From Uranotaenia lowii (Eukaryota > Arthropoda > Insecta > Diptera > Culicidae): a stretch of DNA of 64,000 bases. The stretch lies in NCBI RefSeq assembly GCF_029784155.1, contig NC_073691.1:48714490-48778489 (forward strand), in the 5' to 3' direction. The translations under genes and the position numbers were made by a program. The notes beneath the pieces were generated by a model that worked only from the letters and a program-made list of their open reading frames with translations, was not told the origin of the DNA and ran no database searches. Each line of letters begins with the position of its first letter. Position 1 is the stretch's first letter. Positions 22,217 to 33,446 of the stretch are shown one piece after another.

Positions 22217-23944
22217 AACTTCCCTTAAATCTCCTTTTTATTTATTTGGTGCTCCAGTTCATGACATAAACTGGTGAACAATATTCCTCCGATTCACTCG
22301 GTCCATGGCAACCGTTCTTCAACTTCTCGGGCATCCCACATATGCCAGATCACGCTAGACTTTGTCTAACCACCTGCGATTCTGCTCGTCTCGTTCCTTC
22401 TGGATTCGTACCGAACACCTATTTTGCAGGACAGTCGCTCGGCATTTTCACAACATGCCTTGCCCAGCGTATCCGTCCAGCTTTCACCGCTTTCTGGACA
22501 GTGGGTTCGTCGTACAGTCGCACGGGCTTGTGGTTTATCCTTCGCTTCCTCGTTCTTCTGCACGTCGCCAAAGATGGTTCTTGAAACTCGTTGCTCCAAT
22601 ACTCCGAATACCTCCTCGAGCAATATCCACGTCTCGTGCCCGTAGAAGACTACCGGTCTAATGAGTGTTGTGCACAGGTTATTCTTTGTACTGAAGCTAA
22701 GTCTTCTTGACCGCAGTTGCTTGTGGAGTCCAGCTTCGCGTTTCAGTTTGCGATAGATCTCCTCCACCGCCGCAGATGATCTACCGATTATATCTATGTC
22801 GTCGGCAAAGCAGATAAGTTGACTGGATCTGTTGAAAATCGTGCCCCGCATTCCACCCAGCGCTCGTCGAATAACATCTCCTAGCGTCACGTTGAACATC
22901 ATGCAGGATAGAACATCACCTTGATGGAGCCTCCTGTGCGATTCAAATGAACTCGTCAATTAACCCGAAATCCGTACCCAGCACTGCGCTCCATCCATCG
23001 TCGCCTTGATCAGTCTGGTACGCTTCCCGGAGGAGCCGTCGATGAATACATGGTGCGTAGGGACTTGGTATTCACGGCATTTTTGGAGGATTTGCCGTAA
23101 TGGTTCAGCCTGATGACTACCCACGAATCTGTTTGCTTGTGGCGTTACGCGGCGGAGAAGGATTCGGGACAACACTGTGTAGGCGGTAATAAGAACAGTG
23201 ATCACTCTCTTCCTTATAGATGGGGCATACTACCCCCTCCTTCCACTCCTCCGGTAGCTGTTCTGTGTCCCAGATCCGGATTGCTGATTCCGTGCTGATA
23301 TTCCACGTTCCGACGAGTGCATCATTCACTTGTTATACAAAAATATCATGTTCCATTCAATAAAAAAAAACATTTTAGAATGTATATGGGCTGGAGGTCA
23401 AAAATGGGCGGTTACATTCTCTTGGGAACCGCTATGTGGAAAAACGCACTCCACAACATCTAGGAGCTTCCGTCTCGATTGAAGTTTGCGAACACCCGTA
23501 ACCTTTAATCTGTCGTCCCTAAATTCGGTTCAGTCGAGGTTTCTCGAGTACCAAATGACGCTCGACCCCTTTAAATGTGTAAAAACCCATTTATTACACA
23601 CTTCAGCGTCGGTTTCGTATGTTGTTCACTACGGAGAGTTTTGGGCGCATCTTCGCCATAACCAGATAATGGTCTGACTCGATGTTGTCGCCTCGACAGG
23701 ATCTGACATCGATGATGTCCGAGAAGTGACGGCTGTCGGTCAAAACGTGGTCGATCTGTGATTGCGTTTTTTACGGTGATCTCCAGGTGTACTTGTGTGG
23801 GAGGCGGTGCTGGAAAAAGGTACTACGTACGGCCATTCGTTTGGAGGCGGCGAAATCTATAAGTCTTAGGCCGTTTTCGTTGGTCAGCTGGTGTGCACTG
23901 AACCTTCCAATTGTCGGTTTGAATTCCTCCTCCTGGCCGACCTG
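22217..23944 (-). pseudogene. RTE-like non-LTR retrotransposon fragment A
   Basis: Decayed ORF2 of a LINE, minus strand. In transcript order the endonuclease remnant (about 23940-23486) shows GRFSAHQLTNENGLRLIDFA and, after a stop, an SDHYLV-type motif. The RT remnant (23329-22366) shows EEWKEGVVCPIYK, LRQILQKCREYQVPTHH, IKATMDGAQCWVRISG, HQGDVLSCMMFNV, the active-site segment CFADDIDIIGRS and the late motif VVFYGHETWILLEE. Several frameshifts and stops separate these pieces. The 3' end near 22217 carries an AATAAATAAAAAGG stretch. A second fragment of the same family lies at 53585-54680. The RTE assignment is from remembered family resemblance, not a search. Confidence 0.82.
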
Positions 23945-24232
23945 AGTATCGCTAGAAATCGAGATTCGGGAACGTAAGTGGAGATGGATTGGGCACACGC
24001 TGCTAAGAGATGAAACGAGATTTGCAGAGAGGCGCTTGACTGGAGTCCAGAGGGGCATCGAAGAAGAGGCAGGCCCAGAAGCTCGTGGTGGCGTAGTCTT
24101 GCCGCGGAAATCCGCACATTTGACAAGAACCTTGGCTGGCAGCAAGTGAAGACGCTGGCTCCGGATCGCCAGCAGTGGAGATCTTTTATCTCAGCCCTAT
24201 GCGTCGGTCAATGGGCACCGGACCCTTAGATA
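23945..24232 (+). pseudogene. 3'-terminal fragment of another RTE-like element
   Basis: On the plus strand the reading RERKWRWIGHTLLRDETR, followed by pieces rich in Arg and Trp, resembles the extreme C-terminus of RTE-clade reverse transcriptases. It ends in a TAG and a short TAAGTAGGTAAAAATAAAAT tail. Only about 290 bases of the element are present, the usual result of 5' truncation. It lies head to head with fragment A; the junction near 23945 has no spacer. Confidence 0.72.
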
Positions 24233-27200
24233 AGTAGGTAAAAATAAAATTTCCATAGATAAGTAGTACCCCTTAAAGAAACTTAAGTGTTAGAAGTCGA
24301 ATAAAGTTATTTTATTAAGAATCTGCTTATAAAACCGTTGAAATTTCAACTGTCAGCAAGGATTATCTGCTGTTCCATTTTGTAATTCATATGGAATATC
24401 ATGAATTTCAATCATTAGTTAAAAGAAACAATTTTCACATGTTATTTATGAATTTTAACTTCTAGTTTGAGATTAAAACTACATCAGAAGTGCCACTATA
24501 GCCTCGGACTATATTGGAAATGTCTACCTGTTTTCCCGTATCTAGTCCTTCCAATTTCATTTGCAGGAAATGGATTTCGCCTACTGGAGGGAGGCAGGAA
24601 GCATTCTACATGGTGGATCCAGGGTGGTGGTCATCAATTGATAGTAACGCTCTAACCAACGAAGATGGACCAACAACGAGAGCTAGTGCATACGATATCC
24701 TTGCAGAACAGGCACAGGACCAAACATATCCGATTCGACGACCCGGCTGCCATGGCTACAAACCCCTTACGGTCTCACCCTCATGGTCCTTCTCGTGTTC
24801 TCCATGTTTGGTTACTCGGTCCGGGTCCAGCTTAGCACATCTCGCAGCGACCATCCTACTTCGAAGTTGCTGTGCTGTTTGTTGCTACGAAATGAGTCTC
24901 CAAAGGCTCGTCGCTCTTCGCTGTTGGCTCTCTAATCTGGTTCGAAATATTGATCCCCAACTAACAACATCTCGTCTCGGTTCGTGTGTGCAGCACCGAA
25001 AAACGGGAATAAGAATGGGAGCAACATGACAGCAGCAATGGAAAAAAGGAAGCAAAATGACTACACTTCGCTGCACACAAGATCCTGTCCCGTTGCCCCT
25101 CGATATGGGTCCGTGCAGAGGACTCCTGGCTCCCTGGTTTTGGTATTCTTGTCTTCTGAAACACAGGACATCACAAAAACCCAAACGAACCAACATCTCT
25201 CCCATATCGCTAGAACCAGAACCAGAAGCAGCAGCAGCAGCATCAACATCATCAGCCAGCAGGATTGGGATGGATATCCTATATATGCGAACATCAACGG
25301 GCGGAGATGCGGATGCTGCTGATGCTTTTTGCCGTCTGCTCTACGGTTTCTGTGTTTAAAAGGACTGGGGCAGAACAAATTACGATCGCTTAAATTCTGC
25401 CACTTTCTCCATCGCCATCAGATACCGACCAATTCCCTCGGCCCTTCATAGCTAGCTACTAGCTAAAATGCAACGGCTACAGGAACTAATCTTACACGAT
25501 AGCTTCGAGCTTCCATGATGGCAAAACGAGCTAGGAAATACTGATGTGGAGTTTGGGTACACGTTCGTCGGATGTTTTTTCCGTGCAGCTCCGCTGATGA
25601 TTTCATTTAATGAAAATAAAACCGATGTTTTGATCTTAAGCTGCAAAACCCATTATTGGAATAAAATGATTTCAAAATTATATGGGAAATGTACAAAATT
25701 TATTACATTCCATCAATTTTACCTTGTTGTCAACCTATTGAATACTTCCAATTTCGAAAAGCACATTTCTAATCCAACAAAGTGTGACAGGCTAAATTAG
25801 AATGGACAATCTCCTAAGGAACAATTCTTCCAAAATAAAAAATGCAGCATCAATTTGCATTCCCACATATCGGAGCAAATGCTTCGGGACTGAAATCCCA
25901 GCCAATTAGTGCTCCGGATAGGATCGAATTATCCTGTTGGTGGTTTTGTCATCGATGGGCCCCGGGGAAAAGTCACTCATTTGGAATGCCATTCAGAAAG
26001 TAACCAAGCAAATGCAGCTTTCTTCTATGAAAAAAAAAAACACATTCGGGAGTCTCGCATTCGGTCCTTCGGATGAGAAAATTGAGAGACACCAATTTCC
26101 CATCCCGGACTGACAATCTTAATTGTGACTGGAATTGAGGTTATTAATATTTCAAGTCCCATAGAAGTGAAGATAGAACACGTTTAACTGGAGTTGAGAG
26201 AAGCATAAACTCAAAGGCAATCGTTGTGTGATTGATCTTTGCTAAAGTATCTAAACTGTACATCATAATCAAGTTAATATTATAATGGATCAAGTCGATT
26301 TGGGGTCATTTTTTGAATTTCTCAAACCCTGGGGTTTAAAAAGCTTCGTTTTTGTTCAAAATTAATAATTGATTTTTTTGCAGGATTTTTAAATAACGTT
26401 TACATGAGTAAATTTGGACTTTTAGGTTTGTATGGGAAAATTGCATATTTTGTACTGATAAATAAACATCGTTTTTGTTTCTTCTGTGGAGCCAAGCCGC
26501 TCATGGTTTTTGTGTCAATTCAATTGTTTTCTAAAATAAATATTATGCTGAAAAACTTTGTCAAAGACCGAAACTTCGTTTCTTATTAGACGAAAAGTTA
26601 TTAGCTGATTAACAGGGGTATGTCTTTGGGCATTGAAAAAACAAATTCAATTGACATAACTGCCAGTGCCTTGCGAAGTATTGCATTAAAAGTAATCATG
26701 CTAGCACCCAGCAGTGATGTCAATGGAATGTTATTGTTATTCTATGCCTATTTCCATTCTATTATTAGGGTTTAAGGTCATTTATAAAATTAAGTTATTT
26801 ATTTTAAATTATTACTCTCAAAAATAAGTCCAAAAAATGATCAGTATTTTTGAAGCTTAAAAAAAATGATGGATCTAAAAGCAAGTAATACTTGTTTAGG
26901 GTTCAAATCATATTTATTTCAAATTCTTTCAAATTCGATACAATTTAGTTTGAATCTTTGTTTTTGAAATATCTACAATATAATTAATGTTTAACAACAA
27001 ACCTGTATAATATATTCCCAGCTGAATTTCCCTGAACCTGAAGATTAAGTGTGAGTTTTTTTTTTCATTTGTAATAAATTATCTTTAATAGTTTATGCCA
27101 ATATTAAAATCATTTAACAAAAATTTAAATTTAAATAAAGATGTTTCAATGAACGCAATCTTGAAAATGAGAATGGATTTCACCTCTTTTAAGTTTTGTT

Positions 27201-28093
27201 TTGGCCAATTTTCTATTTAAATTCTTAATCTGAATTCTGCATTTCGAACATGAACAAAATTTTGGAACTCCTTATTTGAAAACGATTTCTTAATCTAAGT
27301 TCTAAACAGAAATACCCATTTATTTTGAACCATAAAAGGAATTTTAAAACAGAATCCTTCACCAGAAATTTCTTATTTGAATATTGAATCTTTGACTTTC
27401 CATATAAATTCTTTCTTCAACTTTTTATTCGTAATTTTAATTTCGGTTTTTTACAAACATCAACGGGGCATACAAAAACATTCTCTTATTCCACTTTCCA
27501 ATCATTATGGAACCTTCATAAAAGCTTAAGTTTGATTGACATTTTAAATTCAATTATATTAGAATTATAAACCACCCAAGTTTTGTTTAGACCTTCTTTA
27601 CGTATAATTTAAAAATGTCGAAATATTACATCAAAAGTTATCAAAACCTTTGAGGGTGATACGCTTTGAACATAAGGCAAGAAATAATTTCATGAATTTA
27701 CCAGCATTGATTAGATATGTTGTCTTTTCAGCTATTTTGTCAAACAGCCGTTGACGCATTAAGAAGCACTGTCCCATACAATTTTCAGAAATAATATTTT
27801 AACTTGATTTTAGAGCATTGAAACGTTCTGATGAAATGATTCACATTAGATTCTCTATCATTTGCAAAAAAGAGTTACCAGAATATAAAAGATACCAGAT
27901 GCCATGTTTTTTCAAAATTAAACATAAATCATGTAAAACTGGCTTTTTTATTCTTCACATTGTTTTGAATATAGAATTTATTTTTCTTATCTTTCACATT
28001 TTGATTTTGAACAAATACAACTTCAATAGTAGTTGCGCCGTGTTCAACTAAAATAATTTTTTTTATTATTTAACCCACTCTGACGAAGGTTCA
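24233..28093. other. Long intergenic stretch without a recognised gene
   Basis: About 24500-25550 is GC-richer and includes a CAG/CAT-type trinucleotide stretch near 25209-25255; frames of 105-171 codons occur on both strands without recognisable domains. From 25550 onward the DNA is AT-rich with repeated near-matches to GAATTCT/AAATTC. Nothing here supports a named element. Confidence 0.35.
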
Positions 28094-29117
28094 ATGATTT
28101 CCAAAACTTCTCATCCAAATTTTCAAAAAGTTGCAGCCAGCTCGATTGACTTTAGTCGCTCAACATCGCCCTTACAAATCTCTGAGCCTGAATCCGATCA
28201 GCGTCCGGGTTTTCCTACCGCCGGATTCACGCTTCAACTTCCGGTGAATCGAACGTCTAAAAATGCGGAAAATCGATGGAAAAAACATTACGAGAAGTTC
28301 CAGGAAAGGATACCAGAAACGGAAAACGCATCTGAGAAGTCGGTAATAGAAGCAAGCCGTGCGCGTAACCTTAGATGATCAGATCGAGGTTGAGTCACAA
28401 TCCAGGAGCCGATGAATGTTTTTCCAGAGTTAGAAATGAGGGACGCAGGAGTCAAGGTGGTTGGCGGAAGGCTGGACAGGATTATGGGTCATCTGAAGAG
28501 TAACTGTCTTTAGGATGAAGAAGGCAGAGGCAACGAGTAATCAGCGATGCTGAAATTCAAAACGCAGATCACAGAATGGAAAAATGGCACCTGAGGTTCG
28601 ACGCGGATCCACACAACAGGTCTCTGGAAGATTTTCTTCACAAGGTGAGAACGTTAGCCAAAATGAAAGGAATTGCAAAAGATGTCCTATTACAGCGGGC
28701 TTGCACGATTCTGAGGAAAGAACTATACGATTGGTACCTCAGCTATGCAGATGAGTTCACGTCTTGGAGGGAATACGAGAAAGGTATCCGATACGTTAAC
28801 GGTAATCCAGGTAAAGATGAAGGAAGTCGCCAGTAAATCCACGAGAGAAAGCAGCAGAGAAACGAAACGTTTCTGTCCTTCAAAATGGATGTCGCGCGAA
28901 TGAATAAAATGCTCTCGAGGCCTCTAAGCGAAGAAGATCTGTTTCAGGTAATTTTGCAACAACGTTACAGGTCTCGTCTGTCATGTAGAACCGTTAGAAC
29001 CCTGAGTATACTGGAGTACTACGCGTATAGGATCGATGCAAACGATCTCGCGCTCCGGATTTTTCACGAAGGGCCTTCGAAGTCGTCGAACTTACACCAT
29101 ATTGAAGCAGCGGAGGA
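28094..29117 (+). pseudogene. LTR-element gag, matrix/capsid part
   Basis: Three broken frames belong to one gag: MISKTSHPNFQKVAASSIDF (28094-28378), then KWHLRFDADPHNRSLEDFL and RKELYDWYLSYADEFTSW (28576-28836), then ARMNKMLSRPLSEEDLF, RYRSRLSCRTVRTLS and RIDANDLAL (28885-29117). The middle part has the usual capsid features of the family, a WHLRF start and a DWY segment. Stops and frameshifts fall at about 28376, 28836 and between the last two frames. The continuation is found 3 kb downstream, beyond the CR1-like insertion. Confidence 0.8.
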
Positions 29118-32100
29118 ATCAGATCAAATTTAATCAGAATCAGCCTACAAAGGAAGAAAAAATTCATATGTACTATCAGAATATGAACAGTACAAGAGGT
29201 CGCAAAAGAATGCAAGATATTTATCGAATGTCGATTGAATCTGACTTCGATGTGTTCGCATTCACGGAAACTTACCTCGATTCGTCACTTCCTAGCAGTA
29301 TGCTATTCCCGTCTATCTTCGATGTTTTTCGCTGCGATAGAAGTTTGAAAACCAGTAGCAGGTCAGCCGGAGGTGGCGCGTTGATTGCTGTTCATTCTCG
29401 TTGGAAAGCTGTGGAACATTCGGTAGCTGAAACAAATGAAGCAATTTGTATCAAACTGCAAACTGCTTCTTGCGCCGTTTTTGTTTGCTGCGCGTACATA
29501 TCACCGGCAGAAACAATTGAACGATATAAAAGTCTTACCTCTTTTTTGATGAATATTTCCGCTAGCGTTGCACCAGATGATTTATTTATCGTCGTTGGCG
29601 ATTTCAACCTACCAAATTTGAATTGGAATCAGTGGACTATTTGTAACGACAATGTTTTTCTCTTACCGGAAAGCCTGAACGATTTCGAGTCAATACTTGT
29701 TGATGATCTTACGGCTGCTGGTCTTCTTCAAGTTTGTAATCTTCCGAACGAAAACAATCGATTTCTCGATCTTGTTTTTGTTAACGACACCTCTGACTGT
29801 CAAATCTCGCTTGCCGAACCGCTACTAAGAAACGAAAGACATCATAACGCCATGGAGATAACACTGGACGTGACGGCATCAATGGAACAAGAGGTAGGAA
29901 TGCTCAAGCAATTAAATTGGAAATTAATTGATGAAAGTACAGTTTCACATGAACTCAGCAGAATCGAATGGCAAGAAATTTTTATAACGGCTGATACTTA
30001 TGCCAGAAATATGGGCTATTATATTAACGAAATGATTTATATCGTTCAATATTTGAAATCAGTCAGTGCTTTTCAAAATATTTGCATTGACGGTATGCCA
30101 GGGATATGCTTTGAAGATTATAATGTGTTGATTTTCTACAAAATGTTATACGAAATTTGTTCTGCCCATGCACCCGTCATAACATTGCGCGCATTTTCAG
30201 AGCGGGAATTTCCCGAATGGTTTGATAGAAATCTCATTGCTTTGTACAAACAGAAAAAGAAGTCATACAATCGAATGAAGAGAAGCCATTTGCAGGATGA
30301 TCAAGAAAATTATAAAGTGATCTTCGGCCTCTTCAAAGAGGCCCACCGAGAGGCTTACTCGGCTTACATAGCGAGAGTCGAACGGGAAATTAAGTCCAAC
30401 CCAAAGCAATTTTGGAAATTTGTCAACTCGAAAAAGAAGAATAAAAGAAAATTAACGAACGTGAAGTATCAAAACAATATGTCGACGGACTCACAAAGTA
30501 CAGCGCAGCTTTTTGCAGAGTTTTTCAAAACGAACTATCAAACAACGGAAGCTTCCGGTCGAATAATGGTGCCCATCGATCCTGTCATACACGATATTTG
30601 TTTGACCTTAGAGGAAATAGAGTCAGGTTTGAAAAGGCTAGATGCAGGTAAATCATCTGGTCCTGACGGAATACCAAACAGATTTTTAAAGGCTTTTTGC
30701 AATGAGTTGGCACGTCCTTTGGCTCTTCTGTTCAATTCATCGTTACGTTCGGGATTATTCCCGTTTGTTTGGAAATTGTCGCGAGTTACTCCCATCCACA
30801 AAAAGGGATCCAGAAACATTGCAGAAAATTACAGGGGTGTAGCAATATTATCTGCTTTGCCAAAATTTTTTGAGAAGTTGGTTTATCATCGGCTATATCC
30901 AGCGGTAGAGAATAGAATTTCGCCCCATCAGCACGGATTCTTCAGAAAAAGGTCGGTGGTCACAAATCTTTGCGAGTTTACCACACGCGTATTGGATTGG
31001 ATGGTCAAGGGATTCCAAGTGGACTGCATCTACACCGACATGTCGAAGGCCTTTGATGTAGCAGGAATCAACGAAATTTTGGATGCATCAGCGCGAATTG
31101 GTATTGGAGGTAACATCCTACCCTGGATCGAGTCTTATTTGGTGAATAGACAACAGTACGTGTCTGTAAATTCTGTGTGCTCGGCACCCTTTGAAACGTC
31201 TTCCGGAGTGCCTCAAGGCAGTCACTTGGGACCTTTGCTATTCATTCTTCTAATGAATAATTTGCCGGACTCCCTTTCGGATGCTTTCGTACTGATTTAC
31301 GCAGATGATGTGAAATTATTTTTACCAGTAAAAAGGATAGAAGATTGTAGAAAACTTCAGAACGATTTGAATGTGTTCTCTGAGTTTATAATCAGAAACA
31401 AGCTGAAAGTAAACAATTCCAAATGCGCAGCAATATCTTTTACAAGAAGCAGTACACCGATCCAGTTTACGTATTCTCTAAGCGGCGAAAGTATTGCAAG
31501 AGTTACCTGCATTAAGGATTTAGGCATCAAATTGGATTCTGGATTGAGTTTCAGGGATCACATCAGCAGTGTAGTAGCAGATGGGCTTGCTTTGTTCGGA
31601 GTCGTGAGACGTTTCGCTGGAGAATTGAAGGACCCATACACCATCAAAAGCTTATACGTTAGCTTAGTGCGATCGAGGTTCGATTTCGCGAGTACAGTTT
31701 GGAGGCCTATGTACCAAACACACATAAACCGAATGGAAGCTGTTCAGAAGCGTTTCGTCAAATTTGCAGTGAGGAATCTTGCCTGGGGAGAGAGTTTACC
31801 GGAATATAAACATTTATGTTATCTGCTAGATTTGGACCTGTTAGAAAGTCGGCACCGCATAAATGATTTAACCTTTTTTCTTAAGGTAGATAGAGGCTTG
31901 GTGGACTCAACGTTTTTATGTTCCCGCTTGACAGCGAACACTAGCACTTTGACATTGAGGAGACGCAGGCGTTATGCGCTTGACCATCGCAGGACGAATT
32001 ACAGCCGCAACGAACCAGCTTTCCGTTTTATGAGGGAGGTGAATAATATTAACGGTGTAATAGATCTCAATTTAAGCATCCCGACAATCAAGAAGCTCTA

Positions 32101-32194
32101 TGTGTTATATTTAAGAAATCAACTCTATGTAAGATAATTTTAAGTAGTTCGGATGACGGGCTCGGCCCATATATCCTTAATAAATAAATAAATT
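29118..32194 (+). mobile_element. CR1-like non-LTR retrotransposon with intact ORF2
   Basis: A LINE copy inserted into the LTR-element gag. It has about 50 bases before its ORF, the full ORF2, a short 3' UTR, and a tandem AATA tail (TTAATAAATAAATAAATT, 32177-32194), the short-repeat 3' end common in CR1-group elements in place of poly(A). ORF1 is absent, so the copy is 5'-truncated or comes from an ORF2-only lineage. A clear target-site duplication is not visible; CGGAG occurs on both sides. The clade (CR1-like or a close relative) is inferred from the RT motifs. Confidence 0.85.
29168..32137 (+). CDS. CR1-like endonuclease / reverse transcriptase (ORF2), intact
   Basis: 989 residues from ATG 29168 (MYYQNMNSTRGRKR) to TAA at 32135-32137. 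The reading frame stays open 44 codons upstream, but that part belongs to the interrupted gag and is not the start. The endonuclease domain comes first: YYQNMNS, FTETYLDS, GGGALIAVHS, VVGDFNLPNLNW, LDLVFVND. The usual SDH position reads RHHNAM, so its last catalytic motif is atypical. The RT domain follows: SSGPDGIPNRFLK, NYRGVAILSALPKFFEKL, QHGFFRKRSV, YTDMSKAFDVA, SGVPQGSHLGPLLF and the active site YADDVKLF near residue 716. A C-terminal region of about 250 residues ends the protein. It nicks DNA and copies element RNA. It is the longest real coding frame in the window, and its openness suggests a young insertion. Confidence 0.93.
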   Translation: MYYQNMNSTRGRKRMQDIYRMSIESDFDVFAFTETYLDSSLPSSMLFPSIFDVFRCDRSLKTSSRSAGGGALIAVHSRWKAVEHSVAETNEAICIKLQTASCAVFVCCAYISPAETIERYKSLTSFLMNISASVAPDDLFIVVGDFNLPNLNWNQWTICNDNVFLLPESLNDFESILVDDLTAAGLLQVCNLPNENNRFLDLVFVNDTSDCQISLAEPLLRNERHHNAMEITLDVTASMEQEVGMLKQLNWKLIDESTVSHELSRIEWQEIFITADTYARNMGYYINEMIYIVQYLKSVSAFQNICIDGMPGICFEDYNVLIFYKMLYEICSAHAPVITLRAFSEREFPEWFDRNLIALYKQKKKSYNRMKRSHLQDDQENYKVIFGLFKEAHREAYSAYIARVEREIKSNPKQFWKFVNSKKKNKRKLTNVKYQNNMSTDSQSTAQLFAEFFKTNYQTTEASGRIMVPIDPVIHDICLTLEEIESGLKRLDAGKSSGPDGIPNRFLKAFCNELARPLALLFNSSLRSGLFPFVWKLSRVTPIHKKGSRNIAENYRGVAILSALPKFFEKLVYHRLYPAVENRISPHQHGFFRKRSVVTNLCEFTTRVLDWMVKGFQVDCIYTDMSKAFDVAGINEILDASARIGIGGNILPWIESYLVNRQQYVSVNSVCSAPFETSSGVPQGSHLGPLLFILLMNNLPDSLSDAFVLIYADDVKLFLPVKRIEDCRKLQNDLNVFSEFIIRNKLKVNNSKCAAISFTRSSTPIQFTYSLSGESIARVTCIKDLGIKLDSGLSFRDHISSVVADGLALFGVVRRFAGELKDPYTIKSLYVSLVRSRFDFASTVWRPMYQTHINRMEAVQKRFVKFAVRNLAWGESLPEYKHLCYLLDLDLLESRHRINDLTFFLKVDRGLVDSTFLCSRLTANTSTLTLRRRRRYALDHRRTNYSRNEPAFRFMREVNNINGVIDLNLSIPTIKKLYVLYLRNQLYVR

Positions 32195-33036
32195 CGGAGA
32201 CGGAAGAGGTGAATGCAATGTCGGGAAAGTTCTAAGACAGACGTCGAAGTACGAACCAAATAGGAGCACGGAGACAACCGTTCAAAGAAGGCGATCATGC
32301 AGCACCAGCAACAGCAGTGAGAACAGGGACATACTGTTGGAACTGTCGGAAGCACGGTCACCTGTGGAGGCAGTGCAAGAAGGAGAAGCGAATTTTCTGC
32401 TTCATTTGTGGGTATCTGGGAAAAACTTCAACGCTCTGCGATAGTCGGCCCGCAATTCACGTGCGGGAAACGAAAGGGGAAGTGCAAGAGAGGGAACGAC
32501 AGCAGTTCACAAACAGATAAAAAACCCAGCGATGACACCTTTAACGAACCTTTCATGAGAGTGTGTGAGGTGAGGGTCCATCCAGAAACGTGTCCCCACG
32601 TTAAAGTTAGAATTTTGATCAGGACTTTGATGCTTTGTTAGCCTCGAACGCTAGCGTTAGCGTAACTATGTAGCTGAAAGAAACGGAATGAAATTACACC
32701 CGAGTCCGCTTAAGATCGTGACGGCCACAAAACAGTCTACGAATGCTTGAGGTACGTCCAGAGAACAACCAAGTTTATTTCCACACCTATGTCGTTGACT
32801 TTAGGCTACAATTTTTGGAAGTCCTTCGGCATTCAAGCCATTATCGAAGGAAGAGATGGATTTGAACGAGTTCCAATTGCTGAAGGAGAAGGTGAAAGGT
32901 TACCAACAGTTGACTCGATCAAAATCCCCCTATGGTCCTGTTGATACGTTACCATCGCTGAAGCAAACCAACCAGATGAAAGTTTCGATATTCCAGCTTT
33001 GGAGCTTTCGGAACCGTCGAAGACAACACCTGAGAC
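32195..33036 (+). pseudogene. LTR-element zinc knuckles, protease and pol linker, decayed
   Basis: This continues the gag from upstream of the LINE: EVNAMSGKF, then YCWNCRKHGHLWRQC and CFICGYLGKTSTLC (32317-32520), two CCHC-type nucleic-acid-binding knuckles in which the second lacks the standard histidine. Further on, PHVKVRIL and, after a frameshift, LLASNASVSV occupy the position of the retroviral-type aspartic protease motif; the catalytic D-S-G triplet has become A-S-N, so the protease would be inactive. LTLGYNFWKSFGIQ (about 32795) fits the protease-RT linker. Confidence 0.75.
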
Positions 33037-33446
33037 CAGGGTTGCCAACTTTTTTTTCGAAAATCAGGGAACATGTGAAATAAAAATCAGGCAAAATCAG
33101 GCTACGTTAAAGTAACGGAAATTTCGCTCAAAGTGATGACCATCGTTCTAAATTTTCACTCTATTATGTGTTTGTAAGCGGACTTGGTCGGATAATTCTA
33201 CTGAATCAAGGCAATCGAAAGATTTCCTTCAATTCCATTTTTAAATTGCTTTAAATCAGCCACATTTTGACTTTTTAACTTCAGTAATGGTACCTAATCC
33301 AGTTCCTTGCTACCCATTTTTCATCACATTCGCAAAAATCAGGCATATTTTAAAAAATCAGGGAAATTCAATGGCTTATCAGGTTGTCAGGCTGAGCCTC
33401 AAAAAATCAGGCGAATCCTGAAAAATCAGGCACATTGGCATCTCTG
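33037..33446. mobile_element. hAT-like MITE inserted in the LTR-element pol
   Basis: The inverted ends CAGGGTTGCCAA and CAGAGATGCCAA agree at 10 of 12 bases. Flanking 8-mers CCTGAGAC (33029-33036) and CCTGGGAC (33447-33454) agree at 7 of 8, as expected for an aged hAT duplication. Inside, AAATCAGG-type motifs recur at both ends. There is no coding capacity. Pol-like sequence resumes at the right border. Confidence 0.72.

Noticed and set aside
21602..22218. Minus-strand frames of 204 and 151 codons
   Set aside because: Antisense shadows of the truncated mariner transposase.
24514..25378. Frames of 105-171 codons in a GC-richer stretch
   Set aside because: Several overlap on both strands, no domain or splice pattern; trinucleotide repeats inflate them.
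29036..29167. The first 44 codons of the open frame leading into the CR1-like ORF2
   Set aside because: This part overlaps the end of the interrupted gag in another frame. The endonuclease homology begins at the ATG at 29168.
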